A DNA stretch of 64,000 nt from Shewanella sp. KT0246. GTDB taxonomy: Bacteria > Pseudomonadota > Gammaproteobacteria > Enterobacterales > Shewanellaceae. Position 1 is the stretch's first letter, and each line of letters begins with the position of its first letter. The notes under the pieces are model-generated. The model did not search any database, was not told the origin of the DNA, and saw only the letters and a program-made list of their open reading frames with translations. The position numbers and the translations under genes are program-made. Shown piece by piece: positions 10,701 through 21,554 of this stretch. Location of the stretch: contig NZ_BPEV01000016.1 of NCBI RefSeq assembly GCF_019654955.1, positions 46,626 to 110,625 of the forward strand. The letters run 5' to 3'.

Positions 10701-13700
10701 TCGATTGCAGTGCCGTCACAGTTGAAGCTGTTGAGGTTGAAGTGGGTTGATCAAAGGTGACAAAAATATTGGCAGAAATAACTTCTGGGTCATCTCTATC
10801 TAGCACTCTGGCTTCTACATGAATAGCTTGCAAGAGTGTGATGTGGTCACTTGATATGGTCATTCCTTCTAAAATCGCCAGTGATTGTTCTTGAACTGAG
10901 TCACTGGTCATATTATTGCTAGGAATTATCCATCGGCCATCACCGTCGTTAATTGCGCCATTTGGATGGGTGACATACCAGCCGTCAGCACTTGGCATAG
11001 TAATAACGATATAGTCGAGTACTTCAGAGCCATCAATGTCCCCATCAAAAAACACAATATCATCGCCAATGGTAATTGGTTGGCCATCTGGACTATAAAG
11101 GACGGTGTTGTTCACCTGTAATCGTGTGATGCCTTCTACAACGGCATCGACTTCAATAGAAAGCTGACTCGCGATATCTTGAACCGAAGTTTCTCCAGTA
11201 TCAGAGGTGTCGGTAATTTGATAAATAACGTCTAATGAGAAAGTGCCGTCAGCATCTTGTGGTGGCAGTATGGCTATACGTCCCGAGTTGAGTAGCTCTA
11301 TTAATGTTGGGCTAAATTCATCGGTAAGTTCAGATAGTAATAGGCCTGAACTGCCCACGGTTATTTCAGCGCCATCGAATAAGTAAATGATCCCCTCACT
11401 AGAAGGAAAGATCGTCATATCTGTGATGCTTTCACTACCGTCAATATCGGCTAATAAAGCCGGTATTAAACTCAGTACAATAGGTTGATCTTCTTTGCCA
11501 TTGCTGGTGGTAGTTAATGTTGCGGATGTTTCATCAATTACTGGGGCAATATCAATATTGAGATTGAGTTCGTATTGTGCACTATCGCCATCTAATTCGG
11601 TGCTTTCGACAAATAGTTGTAAGTTAATTTGACCACTAAAATCTTCAGCGGGTCTGATTGACAGTGCAGATAACTCTGCTGCTGTAACGCTATAAATAGG
11701 TGCTGAACCGTCAAAACCGATTACGGGTAAATTAACAATCTGGCCATTGCTGTCGACAAAGTTTGCACCGTCAGGCAAGCCCACAATGCGTAAGCTTAAA
11801 CTTTCAGAGCCATCATCATCTGAGCTAATTACCGTAAATGATAGTGGAATATCAGTGTCCTCATTGAACGCCGCCACTGAATTGATATTACCATCATTGG
11901 TAATTTCCCAGACTGTGGGATCTGAGGTGATGGTAGGCGCATCATTGGCGACACCGGTGAGAGCTATCGTTATGGTTTGTGAGGCACTGTAATTCGGATT
12001 GGGATTGATAATACTGTCTATTGGATCGATACCATCTTGGGTAGTTTCTGTCGCATAGCTGCGAACCGAAATAGTAAAGTCGCCAAGATTTGCAGAGCTT
12101 GCGTCTGCTAAAGGCACTAGCATGGCTTCTGGGCTGGCAAAAAGATCGTCTACCGAGACAGTCCACACATTGTTGCCTAAATGGATGGCGCTTGGGGCAT
12201 CAATCTGCCAACCATCTGGTAAGGTTAATTCAAAATGGAGGCTTTCAGAGCCAGATGTATCGGTTAATTCGCCAAATAAAATTGTGTTTAAAGCGATAGG
12301 CTGATCTTCTTGACCATTGATATCACGAGTCACTAATGTGGGTGCATCAGCAATTGGGGTGACATTGATGGTGATTGTTTCATTGGCGCTTTGCGCAGTA
12401 TCGCCATTATCAGGCTCAGTCGAGATGGCCCTAACATCAAAGCTATATTGGCCCGCTAAATTTTCACCGACTGTAGCTTGTAATAATGCTAATTCATCTG
12501 CACTGATTTCTTGGCCATTGGCGATAGAGAATTGCACACCTTCACTGTTTGTACTGGTGAGCTGAATACCTAGTGCAATATTGAAAATGACATAGGTCAT
12601 GACCTCAGAGCCCTGAGCATCAATGCCAACGACATCCTTAGTACTGGCTGACAGGCTTATATTGAAAGCACCATCATCTTCATTGACATCATAGGTAAAC
12701 TGGCTGGTGTTTTCCCATTCAGGTGTATCGGCTACAGAGGCGATAGTCAACGGAACTTCAGTCGAGATTGACGGCTTGTTATTAATATTGACTGTGATTT
12801 CAGCGTTGATGGTTAAAGTTGCATCCGAGGCGTCTTCAGGAGGATGGAACACTAAGTCACCGCTAGGGATCGCTATACCAAGATTACTGATCAACAGATC
12901 TCCACCACTCAAGATATAGTTCCCATCGGCATCTAGGCTGACAGGTTGGCCATCTAATGTGAGTGTGCCACCTGCTAAAGATGCTTTGTTGATGACAATG
13001 CTTTGAATGATTTCCCCTTCATCAATATCGCCAGGCAAGGCGACGATAGATAAAGCCCCAGGTGTATCTTCGGTATAATTGGGGTTGAGCACCTTGATAG
13101 AGCCTGCTTTATCATTAGCCGTGATAGTGAGGTTATCAATGACGGTATCACCATCAGTATCGGTGACATATACCTGAACCACTTCACTATAAAACAGTTC
13201 ATCATATTCAAAAATCATACTGGTTACTGTGGCTTTACCATTGGCGGTAATCACTAACGTTCCGTACTTAACTCCGGTATCGGTAAAGAGTTCAACGGAA
13301 TCGCCTGCTGAATATTCTGTGCCTTTGTATATAAATTTACTGACTTGTGCTCCATCAGCGCCTTGTTGTTTTTGATTAAACAAATTAACACTGTGGTCAG
13401 CATTGTTTTCTTCGGTAAAGGTGAGTGATGAGTCATGCTGAATGGGGACATCATCTTGAACATTGATATGTATCGTTTGATTGTTTGAGGTATCGCCATC
13501 GGCATCGGTTGCGATAACGTCAAAACTGATGGTTAAGGTATTTTCACCATTGCCATCAGGATGGTCTATGGCCTCAAATTGCTCAAATTCAACTTTACCA
13601 TTGGCGTTAAATCGCACTCTAAATACTTCACTACTGTCTCCGGCTCTAATTGCGGTATACCAGCCGTTACCATCAGCAAAATTACTGAGTAATATTGACT

Positions 13701-16700
13701 GCCCACTACTGGTATAAGCCCCAAAAGTAAAGCTGGGATTAATTTCAATACTACTAATATCATCACTGCCATTATCGATATTTAATACCGCACTGCTAAG
13801 TACGCTGTTGTTGTCGACTAGTTCACCTTCGTCGATTGTTAAGATGAGCGAAGAAGGCAGACTTGGAGATTCTCCATCGTAAATATCAATAGAAATAGTG
13901 GCGTTTATATCTGTGTTGTCGCTGTCGGTTGCTACAACATCGACGTTGATTTTGCTTTCAACCCCCGAGCCTGCGATGTTATCAATTGGGCCTAACATCC
14001 GCATTTCAAAATCAATTTGAGCTGTGGACTCGGCATCGATATGGATGTCTGTTGGCAGGCTCATTCTGAACACAACAGTTCCGTCAACTGTTTGTCCTTC
14101 TGCTGTTGCCCCGTCATTAGATATCACCCAATACACGAGTGACCCATTTTGAGTCACATCATTATTGTCTGCATCTACAACCACGTCGCCATCGGTAATG
14201 GCAAATTTGATATCGACGATGGGGTCGCCTTTAGCACTGATATTAATCAAGCCACTAGCACGGTTATCAACGCCTGGAGTAACGCTAGGCAGCTCGCTAA
14301 TTTGCACTGTGATACCAGTAATTTCACCTGCTTCATCATCTTTTACTGTCAACGTCATCGTGGCTTGTGTTGTATCGCCATCATTATCAGTTATGAATAA
14401 GCCAAAGTTGATGTCGTCAGTATCAATTTGATCAAAAGGTTGATGGAGCGTTGTTGTATAGCCATGAGATAAAGTGTCAGATTCATTATTCCAGCCATTG
14501 TCGATCGCAATGGTAAATATTGGTTGAGCAGGATCGCCAGTATGTGCGGTCAGCGTTAATCCATCAGCGGATAAGTCAAATTGAATTACTTCACCGCCAA
14601 CGGTGAGCTCAGGAAGCTGGTCAATATCAAACCCTAATGTGTCGATAGCATCGGCACCGACTTGAATATCAAACTGACCTGTTTGGGCAATAGGTGTTCC
14701 TATGAGATTTGTTTCATCAAAAATCAAGGTTTCAATATTATTGATAGCTGCATCATTGCCATCTTGTATGTTCCATTTAAGGTTACCTAAATCGATATGA
14801 CTGCCATCAATATCATTGGCATCGATTAATGTGGCTAATTCCAGTGATTCAGCACTGTAATGATCTAATGGCCTAGTTAATGTCATCACCGCTGTCACAT
14901 CGACATCATCGCCATTACTGACAGCAGAAAGAGATAAGGTAAATACAGTGACTCCATTTGCAGATGCAGTGATGGTTTTAGCATCTGGACTGAGGATATA
15001 ACTGAGACTGTCGCCATTAGATGTTAGTCCTAAAGCGGTTAATGGGATTAACGATAAACTACTAAACACCACAGAACTGGCGACGATGGAGTCTGAACCT
15101 GCGGAAATAGTAAAAGAGCGTGAGTCTGTATTAGGGGAGTTGATAATCGCTTCTGCAGTCGAAAAGCTGACATCACTCATGTTACCAATTGCACCGTCAG
15201 CGATGATAATGGTACTGGTTGCAGATGCAATACTGCCGTCAAAGTCCGTAACTGTGTAGTCAAAACTTATGGATTGTTCTACGGTGTTATCTAGATTGTC
15301 ACTTGCCTCAAATCGCCAAAAGCCATTGTATAAAACCGTTAATTCACCTTTACCCGTATCAATAACAGCTGGAGAGCCTTCTAATACGGGGTAATCGATG
15401 CCATTAAATGTGACGGTTTCGACGACCAGTGGGCCTTCGATAGTGTAATCGTTACCGGTTATCGAGCCCGTCATAGCGGTATCTTCAATGGCTGTGAAGT
15501 GATCGTCAATGGCTAATTCAGGGGTATCTTTTACATGCAGTATGGCGTAAGTGATGATTTGCTCAGTTGTGCCATCTGTATCCGTTTGAAGCCCCTCAAC
15601 TCGAATTAATGTGGATAAATTACCTGTAGCAGGGTTATCCAGCGTTTGATAAAGGGTAACGTCGAGTTCGGTTCCGATAAGCGTCGCTTCAAGGACGAGT
15701 TCGTTATCTCCATCCCTAAAAACTTGGAAAGACAGGCCGTTTGGCGCGATCACAATCGACAAGTCTTGGCCATTAGATTGGTTTTGTAAAAGTAAGGATT
15801 GGTCAGTTGATAATGTCAGGTCGGCATTAGGAATATCAAAACTAAACTGGGCACTTGTTTGATTGTTAATGTTTAACACTAACTCATATAAATAACCATC
15901 ATCAGGAATATCTAAATACGGCATTTCATCTGCAGCGGTATTCCCTGCAAGGTCGGTCACACTGACACTCATCTGCCAACTTACACGTTGATCTAATCCA
16001 TCTACATCTAAGGTTTCATCAAACTCCCAAGTGCCATCGGCCTTAACATCAGTAGTAAATGTTTTGGTGGTGACTCCATCAGTTAGCGTTAGAGTGACTG
16101 TTTGGCCTTCTTCTGCACCTGTTGTGGTGCCAGATAAAGATGATTCTCGACCATAGGTAAATAACCCGACGTCAAACCCATCTGCGCCAGTATCGATATC
16201 AATGGTTACTTGAGTATCAATAAGGATTGTATCTACTGCTGTAATGGTATTGCCTGCGATATCTGTAGCCGTGGCAGAGGCAGTTAATAAGCCATCATCA
16301 AAGTTAAGGTCAACAAGATCTTGAGCGGTTATCGACCAAGTTCCACCTGCTAAAACGGTCGTAATTATGGTCGTTGATTTGTTGTTGGCATCGGTCAATG
16401 TCACTTCAATATTTTGACCTACCTCAATATCTGTGACGGTACCACTCACAACTACGGCTGATAACTCCGTTTGATTAAGCACATTATCATAGTCAATAAT
16501 ATCGACGGTGATAGAGGCTAAGATATCGACAGGCATTTCGGTCTGCGCTGTAGCGGGGTTACCTGCAATATCACTAACAGAAGCGGTGACGACTAAAGAG
16601 CCATCATCAAAACCTGATAAGTCTTGAGCTGCAAGTTGCCAAACTCCAGCAATGACTTGTGTGGTTAACGTTAGACTATGGCCTTGATTGTCGGTAATGA

Positions 16701-19700
16701 CAACGGTGACGGTTTGGTTGTCTTCAACATCGGTTACCGTGCCCTGAATAACCACTTGTGTCATTTCAGTGGCGTTAATGACGCCATCATTATCAAGGAT
16801 TTCAACCGTGATATCGGCAAGAATATCGACAGGTAACTGAGCGGTGGCAGTGGCAGGGTTACCTGCAATATCGTTAACGGTTGCTGTGACCTCTAAAGAG
16901 CCATCATCAAAATCCGATAGGTCTTGGGCTGGTAATTGCCAGATCCCACCATTGACTTGAGCTGTTAACGTGAGGTTATGACCTTGGCTATCAGTGAGAT
17001 TTATCGTTACGGTTTGACCATCTTCGATATGGGTAACCGTCCCTTGAATCACCACTTGAGCCATTTCGGCGGCATTAATCACGCCATCGCTATCAATGAT
17101 TTCAACAGTGATTTCGGCAAGGGTATCTTTGGCTACGGTATTGTTACCAATACTTGGATTGCCTTCAACGTCAATGGATAAGGCTCTTAGGCTGAGTTCA
17201 CCTTCTGCTAGTGAAGATAAATCTAGATTATCTAACTGCCATTGACCATCAACAACTGTGGTATTGAAAATAAGGCGTAAGCCATTAATATCGGTGACCC
17301 ATACAAGTACGTTCTGACCATCTTCAATATTAAGTGCTTCACCTCGTAAAGTCGTTGTGGAGACTTCAATCGCATTGAGCGTATTGTCATCGTCGACAGC
17401 TTCTATGGTGACAGCAGCAAGGGAGTCTTTGGTGACAATCGTAGAGGTTGAGGCTGGGTTACCTGCGATATCAACGGTGCTAACGGCAAACAGGATATCG
17501 CCATCAACGAGTGAAGAGATATCGGCATTATCAATTTGCCAATTTCCCGCTGTGATAGTGGTGGTAAAAGTTAACGATGTACCCAAAGAGTCAGTGACGA
17601 TAATCGTCACGCTTTGGCCGTCTTCGACATCATTGACTTGCCCTGAAAAATCTAACCGTAGCATTTCAAAACGATTAATAATGTCATCACGGCCAGTGTC
17701 GACGTCGATATTAATGTCAGCAAGAATATCAACAGGTAACTGCGTTGCTGCCGTTGCAGGGTTACCTGCAAGATCACTGACCTGCGCAGTTACGAACAGT
17801 GACCCATCATCAAAACTTGATAAATCTTGCGCAGCGAGTTGCCATTCTCCGTTTGAGACTATCGCGGTTAACGTTAGTGTATTACCTTGATTATCAAAGA
17901 GCAGTACGGTGACCGTTTGGCCATCTTCAACATTCGTCACAGTCCCTTGAATCACCACTTGAGTCATTTCAGCGGCATTAATCACGCCATCATTATCAAT
18001 AATTTCAACACTAATACTTGCTAGGGTATCAATCGGGAGTGGTAATGATGAGCTTGCGGTGTTTCCTGCAATATCTGTGACGGTTGCGGTTGCCACTAAC
18101 GAGTTTTGATCAAAGGCTGACAGATCTTGTGAAGGTAGGGCCCAAAGTCCGTTAATCACAGAGGTTGTTACCGTTCGTGTGTTACCTAAATCATCGGTTA
18201 AATTGATGATAACAGTTTGACCATCTTCTACATTCGCCACGCTACCATGAAAATATACGTTAGTGATTTCTGTTGAATTGATAACACCATCATTATCCAG
18301 AAAATCGATACTAATCTCTGCGGTGGTATCGACTGGCATCGATGTCGTCGCCGTAGCAACATTGCCAGCGATATCAATGACTTCAGCGATAACGATTAGA
18401 CTGCCATCATCAAAATGACTTAAATCTTGGGCAGGCAATGACCATTGGCCATTAATGACAGTGGTCGTGAGTGTTAATGCATTCCCGTGAGCATCAGTTA
18501 CTCTTACTGTGACGGTTTGGCCATCTTCAACATTGGATACGCTACCTTGTATGCCGACTTGTGTTTGTTCTATGGCATTGATAACGCCATCATTATCGAT
18601 AATGTCAACGGTAATCCCAGCTTGGGTATCTTTGATAATGGTATTACTACCAAATGCAGGGTTACCTTCGGCATCAATTGCCACGGCATAAAGGTGTAAT
18701 ACCCCGTCAGCTAAATCTGAAGCATCTAAGCCAGACAAACTCCAAGTACCATAAGTGACTTCTGATGACAGGGTGAATACTTGCCCTAAGCTATCAGTGA
18801 TGGTGATGAAGATTTTTTGGCCATCTTCAATATTATTGGCAATACCAAAAATAGTATTGAGGTCATCAATTTCTTGCTGGTTTAATAGGTTGTCTGAGTC
18901 AATGACATTAATGGTGACATTGGCGATGGTATCTTTAATCACTGTAGTTGAAGCACTGGCTGGATTGCCTGCTAAGTCTGTTGTATCGACATCAAATCGT
19001 AATTCTCCATCAACTAAAGCTTCAATATCAGCGTTATCTATTTGCCAAGCGCCATTAATAACTTGGGTGGTAAAGGTTAATACCTGGCCATTGATATCGG
19101 TAATTGTGATGGTGACTGTCTGGCCATCTTCGACATCAACCACACTGCCTGAGAAATCGAGTTTTTTCATCTCGAACCGATTAACAAATTCGTCATTGCC
19201 TGTATCAACGCTAATATCAATATTCGCAAGGATATCAATAGGATCTGCTGTAGTGGCGGCAATGGGGTTACCCGCTATATCAATAACTTCAGCGGTTGCT
19301 GTGAGTGAACCTTGGTCAAAGTCGGAAAGGTCTTGAGCATCAAGCTGCCAAGCACCACTCATTACAGTGGTTGAAATTGTGCGAGAGTGACCACTGGCAT
19401 CAGTTAACGTCACAAGCACTGTCTGACCATCTTCGACGTTAGTGACGTGACCTTTGATGGTGACAGAGATAATTTCTGCAGCATTGATAACATTATCATT
19501 GTCTTCAATTTCAATGGTAATGCTGGCGAGGGTATCTTTAATGGTTTGATCAGTTGCTGGTGCGGCTTCACCTTGATAGGTTGGTGCACTGATTTCTGCG
19601 GTAATCAGTCCTTCAGCTAGGGTTGATATATCAAGGCCATTCACTTGCCACGACTCATTCATCACCAATACTGACAATACAATTTGCTGACCCTGGATAT

Positions 19701-20310
19701 CCGTTAGCGTGAGCTGGAGTACTTGCCCATTTCGAGCATCGAGTGCTTGTCCATTGATATCGACCGTAGGGACTTCAAACTGGTTTAAATAGCCGTCGTT
19801 TGCATCTTCAATATTGACAGATAAAGTTAACGTTAAAAAAGTATCTTGGCTGCCAACAAGGGAATTGATTGAGTCAGCAGAATTGAATTGTTCATCGCCT
19901 TGAGTGTCGTAACCAGATTGGGCAATGAGTGCATTGTATCGAGTTTGAATGATTTGATAGAAGTAGTTAAGGCCGCTGTTACTGACATTGTTACTGTTTT
20001 CACCAGAAGTATTTGAGCTGATAGAAACGGGTTCAGTCGAACTATCTTGAGCCGGGCTATTTTGCAGCCCTTCGTCTTTGGCTGAATTAATCAATAATGA
20101 ATTAGGCAGCAAAACGCTTTGTTGGTCGACAACAATATAAGGGGCACTGTCTGCATTAATAAAAATACTTTCAGCATTGACGTCATGAATGGTCAATTCA
20201 TTGCTGACGTTATCTAGCGTAACCGCATGCCATTGACCATCGTTCGCTACAGCGAAAATGCTTGAGCCAATTTTAACGTAGTACAACACATCTACACCAT
20301 CAACAATCAT
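7744..20310 (-). CDS. Giant type I secreted adhesin, RTX-free
   Basis: 4188 residues. The ATG at 20310 is preferred over the one at 20316 because the Shine-Dalgarno AAGGA lies 6 bp upstream of it and touches the other. There is no Sec signal and I find no cysteine. Order: an N-terminal unique segment (1-150) with no TAAG-type di-alanine LapG site; thirteen Ig-like repeats of about 100 residues (about 155-1470), each with a V/I-EDGQ turn; a long region of T1SS-143/cadherin-like modules (about 1480-3860) carrying many D-x-DGSE and TDxDGD motifs; then an Ala-rich patch and a 300-residue acidic Glu/Pro tail. No GGxGxDxxx RTX repeats were seen. Probably a surface adhesin for biofilm or attachment, exported by the adjacent transporter. 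The family-level role is inferred from architecture and neighbours. Confidence 0.9.
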   Translation of the reverse strand: MIVDGVDVLYYVKIGSSIFAVANDGQWHAVTLDNVSNELTIHDVNAESIFINADSAPYIVVDQQSVLLPNSLLINSAKDEGLQNSPAQDSSTEPVSISSNTSGENSNNVSNSGLNYFYQIIQTRYNALIAQSGYDTQGDEQFNSADSINSLVGSQDTFLTLTLSVNIEDANDGYLNQFEVPTVDINGQALDARNGQVLQLTLTDIQGQQIVLSVLVMNESWQVNGLDISTLAEGLITAEISAPTYQGEAAPATDQTIKDTLASITIEIEDNDNVINAAEIISVTIKGHVTNVEDGQTVLVTLTDASGHSRTISTTVMSGAWQLDAQDLSDFDQGSLTATAEVIDIAGNPIAATTADPIDILANIDISVDTGNDEFVNRFEMKKLDFSGSVVDVEDGQTVTITITDINGQVLTFTTQVINGAWQIDNADIEALVDGELRFDVDTTDLAGNPASASTTVIKDTIANVTINVIDSDNLLNQQEIDDLNTIFGIANNIEDGQKIFITITDSLGQVFTLSSEVTYGTWSLSGLDASDLADGVLHLYAVAIDAEGNPAFGSNTIIKDTQAGITVDIIDNDGVINAIEQTQVGIQGSVSNVEDGQTVTVRVTDAHGNALTLTTTVINGQWSLPAQDLSHFDDGSLIVIAEVIDIAGNVATATTSMPVDTTAEISIDFLDNDGVINSTEITNVYFHGSVANVEDGQTVIINLTDDLGNTRTVTTSVINGLWALPSQDLSAFDQNSLVATATVTDIAGNTASSSLPLPIDTLASISVEIIDNDGVINAAEMTQVVIQGTVTNVEDGQTVTVLLFDNQGNTLTLTAIVSNGEWQLAAQDLSSFDDGSLFVTAQVSDLAGNPATAATQLPVDILADINIDVDTGRDDIINRFEMLRLDFSGQVNDVEDGQSVTIIVTDSLGTSLTFTTTITAGNWQIDNADISSLVDGDILFAVSTVDIAGNPASTSTIVTKDSLAAVTIEAVDDDNTLNAIEVSTTTLRGEALNIEDGQNVLVWVTDINGLRLIFNTTVVDGQWQLDNLDLSSLAEGELSLRALSIDVEGNPSIGNNTVAKDTLAEITVEIIDSDGVINAAEMAQVVIQGTVTHIEDGQTVTINLTDSQGHNLTLTAQVNGGIWQLPAQDLSDFDDGSLEVTATVNDIAGNPATATAQLPVDILADITVEILDNDGVINATEMTQVVIQGTVTDVEDNQTVTVVITDNQGHSLTLTTQVIAGVWQLAAQDLSGFDDGSLVVTASVSDIAGNPATAQTEMPVDILASITVDIIDYDNVLNQTELSAVVVSGTVTDIEVGQNIEVTLTDANNKSTTIITTVLAGGTWSITAQDLVDLNFDDGLLTASATATDIAGNTITAVDTILIDTQVTIDIDTGADGFDVGLFTYGRESSLSGTTTGAEEGQTVTLTLTDGVTTKTFTTDVKADGTWEFDETLDVDGLDQRVSWQMSVSVTDLAGNTAADEMPYLDIPDDGYLYELVLNINNQTSAQFSFDIPNADLTLSTDQSLLLQNQSNGQDLSIVIAPNGLSFQVFRDGDNELVLEATLIGTELDVTLYQTLDNPATGNLSTLIRVEGLQTDTDGTTEQIITYAILHVKDTPELAIDDHFTAIEDTAMTGSITGNDYTIEGPLVVETVTFNGIDYPVLEGSPAVIDTGKGELTVLYNGFWRFEASDNLDNTVEQSISFDYTVTDFDGSIASATSTIIIADGAIGNMSDVSFSTAEAIINSPNTDSRSFTISAGSDSIVASSVVFSSLSLIPLTALGLTSNGDSLSYILSPDAKTITASANGVTVFTLSLSAVSNGDDVDVTAVMTLTRPLDHYSAESLELATLIDANDIDGSHIDLGNLKWNIQDGNDAAINNIETLIFDETNLIGTPIAQTGQFDIQVGADAIDTLGFDIDQLPELTVGGEVIQFDLSADGLTLTAHTGDPAQPIFTIAIDNGWNNESDTLSHGYTTTLHQPFDQIDTDDINFGLFITDNDGDTTQATMTLTVKDDEAGEITGITVQISELPSVTPGVDNRASGLINISAKGDPIVDIKFAITDGDVVVDADNNDVTQNGSLVYWVISNDGATAEGQTVDGTVVFRMSLPTDIHIDAESTAQIDFEMRMLGPIDNIAGSGVESKINVDVVATDSDNTDINATISIDIYDGESPSLPSSLILTIDEGELVDNNSVLSSAVLNIDNGSDDISSIEINPSFTFGAYTSSGQSILLSNFADGNGWYTAIRAGDSSEVFRVRFNANGKVEFEQFEAIDHPDGNGENTLTISFDVIATDADGDTSNNQTIHINVQDDVPIQHDSSLTFTEENNADHSVNLFNQKQQGADGAQVSKFIYKGTEYSAGDSVELFTDTGVKYGTLVITANGKATVTSMIFEYDELFYSEVVQVYVTDTDGDTVIDNLTITANDKAGSIKVLNPNYTEDTPGALSIVALPGDIDEGEIIQSIVINKASLAGGTLTLDGQPVSLDADGNYILSGGDLLISNLGIAIPSGDLVFHPPEDASDATLTINAEITVNINNKPSISTEVPLTIASVADTPEWENTSQFTYDVNEDDGAFNISLSASTKDVVGIDAQGSEVMTYVIFNIALGIQLTSTNSEGVQFSIANGQEISADELALLQATVGENLAGQYSFDVRAISTEPDNGDTAQSANETITINVTPIADAPTLVTRDINGQEDQPIALNTILFGELTDTSGSESLHFELTLPDGWQIDAPSAIHLGNNVWTVSVDDLFASPEAMLVPLADASSANLGDFTISVRSYATETTQDGIDPIDSIINPNPNYSASQTITIALTGVANDAPTITSDPTVWEITNDGNINSVAAFNEDTDIPLSFTVISSDDDGSESLSLRIVGLPDGANFVDSNGQIVNLPVIGFDGSAPIYSVTAAELSALSIRPAEDFSGQINLQLFVESTELDGDSAQYELNLNIDIAPVIDETSATLTTTSNGKEDQPIVLSLIPALLADIDGSESITDMTIFPSSEGIIYLFDGAEITVGSSGLLLSELTDEFSPTLIELLNSGRIAILPPQDADGTFSLDVIYQITDTSDTGETSVQDIASQLSIEVDAVVEGITRLQVNNTVLYSPDGQPITIGDDIVFFDGDIDGSEVLDYIVITMPSADGWYVTHPNGAINDGDGRWIIPSNNMTSDSVQEQSLAILEGMTISSDHITLLQAIHVEARVLDRDDPEVISANIFVTFDQPTSTSTASTVTALQSTTVEATEDNAISFAGHLNLSITSDNNDVISFRVLASDLPQGGYFSGSDVIALYDASGENVIEYVFTTASLSNLTLHNVADDFAGDMVIPIRIIATDSLSGDTLVDDSQSLDINISPIADGLSLDVLVDTMDEDDPTPLGLFLTYEDLDPTADNGGVEKVVLDNPAQLFTIQLLDGGQLIDNSGLFQLKSGTTDTWEFTGSTNAALNTALALLQFSPPEHLSGDFRLQISGAVSDTADIDSADVIDTTNFSDTITIHVNPVTDAADIPAGLITINGTEDTDILLSGINSSVIGLIDLDGSEVQYITLNGVPEGATVYYQDAGGDLHILPNNGADGGQLNGTPTTYWTVTPDQLDSIVVKPPHNFNGDMPLSLSIITQELGTDDFVTTSMDFIVGVSPIADGVQIISAPDDYTGSEGDDIKVEIAAELLNLDGSEFFVVDFLITSSDASALVDLEGVEIDGQFVALTANGSGGYIASLIVEAVSLAEVKILPGELAFGTLNVEMAISSIDTAEVLGSEELDRSQSQTVSFDIELTPEVDPPIWTQFADFTTNQTDNIALNLGLELQNPAPNETATLTILGLSDGMTLSKGEKQGNKWIVNIEDVAGLTLSGATDGETITLSLDPIATLGSDVADGELETITITVDSNAVVANAFAANTFAANAAYVSAFNMAMTMTVTQPTELDDPIVHPFNDEAALEMMQLDIMQEIHERAQFEQVRHYEHGYRNLTPTAAAVFAEIELMEQTVARYQYEQSRNPLSSQPIDAILPIDEPVISDDIPIHQDTMPPVASNDYNKFTLDSEPHFEPNFEPVSEPESEPEFQPESEPLLSGKPEYGYQDPQPITDAEAQTVEPIFSHLDNNLALFNEISPVAQELLEPALPNEGLSTITIEPTSQLSIDMQQTHSYDKLIQQPGFDEIQPIPDDTQMNATSENQTEAENLLALTDAIKQSIAHQQDISLFDVQTDVHLSQTELDEINQLAAHQALLNQS
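8231..8313. repeat. Low-complexity tandem repeat encoding Glu-Pro tail
   Basis: About six degenerate copies of a 12-18 bp unit built on CTGGTTCA(G/A) in the + strand. On the coding strand they give alternating Ser/Glu/Pro/Phe (EPNFEPVSEPESEPEF). The unit length is a multiple of three, so copy changes keep the frame. Confidence 0.75.
15895..19840 (-). repeat. Thirteen tandem Ig-like domains, 300-303 bp period
   Basis: The EDGQ landmark recurs at 19727, 19427, 19124, 18821, 18521, 18221, 17921, 17618, 17318, 17018, 16718, 16418 and 16106. The spacing is 300-303 bp throughout, except 312 bp for the last. Three sequence subtypes alternate. Repeats 2-6 and 7-11 form a duplicated block of five (see findings). 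Confidence 0.92.
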
Positions 20311-20472
20311 TTGCATTCCTTAATTTCAATCCATTGTTGTCAGTAATCAAATACGTTTACCGCTTATGACGAGGATCACCAACAAATTAAGCGCAATTTA
20401 AAGCATAAACCTTGTTTTTTAAATTTAAAAGCGATGATGAAATATTCACCTGTTTTGATTCATAAAGATACA

Positions 20473-20500
20473 AAAAAAGAGGCCAATTGGCCTCTTTTTT
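20473..20500 (-). terminator. Terminator of hemB
   Basis: AAAAAAGAGGCC pairs with GGCCTCTTTTTT around AATT, 17 bp past the hemB stop. It has an A-run and a T-run, so it also insulates the adhesin promoter region, which lies between 20311 and 20472. Confidence 0.88.
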
Positions 20501-20517
20501 AAAACAATCAATAATTT

Positions 20518-21543
<1,026 letters not shown>

Positions 21544-21554
21544 TTAATTTGCTC

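Noticed and set aside
8700..15890. RTX calcium-binding nonapeptides in the adhesin
   Set aside because: Asp/Gly-rich segments such as DADGD and DLDGSE occur, but none follow the GGxGxDxxx tandem pattern.
17357..17890. Long antisense open frame (177 residues, plus strand) and several similar ones within the adhesin gene
   Set aside because: They mirror the repeat period of the adhesin, have no ribosome sites and encode Ser/Thr-rich low-complexity protein; by-products of codon bias on the coding strand.
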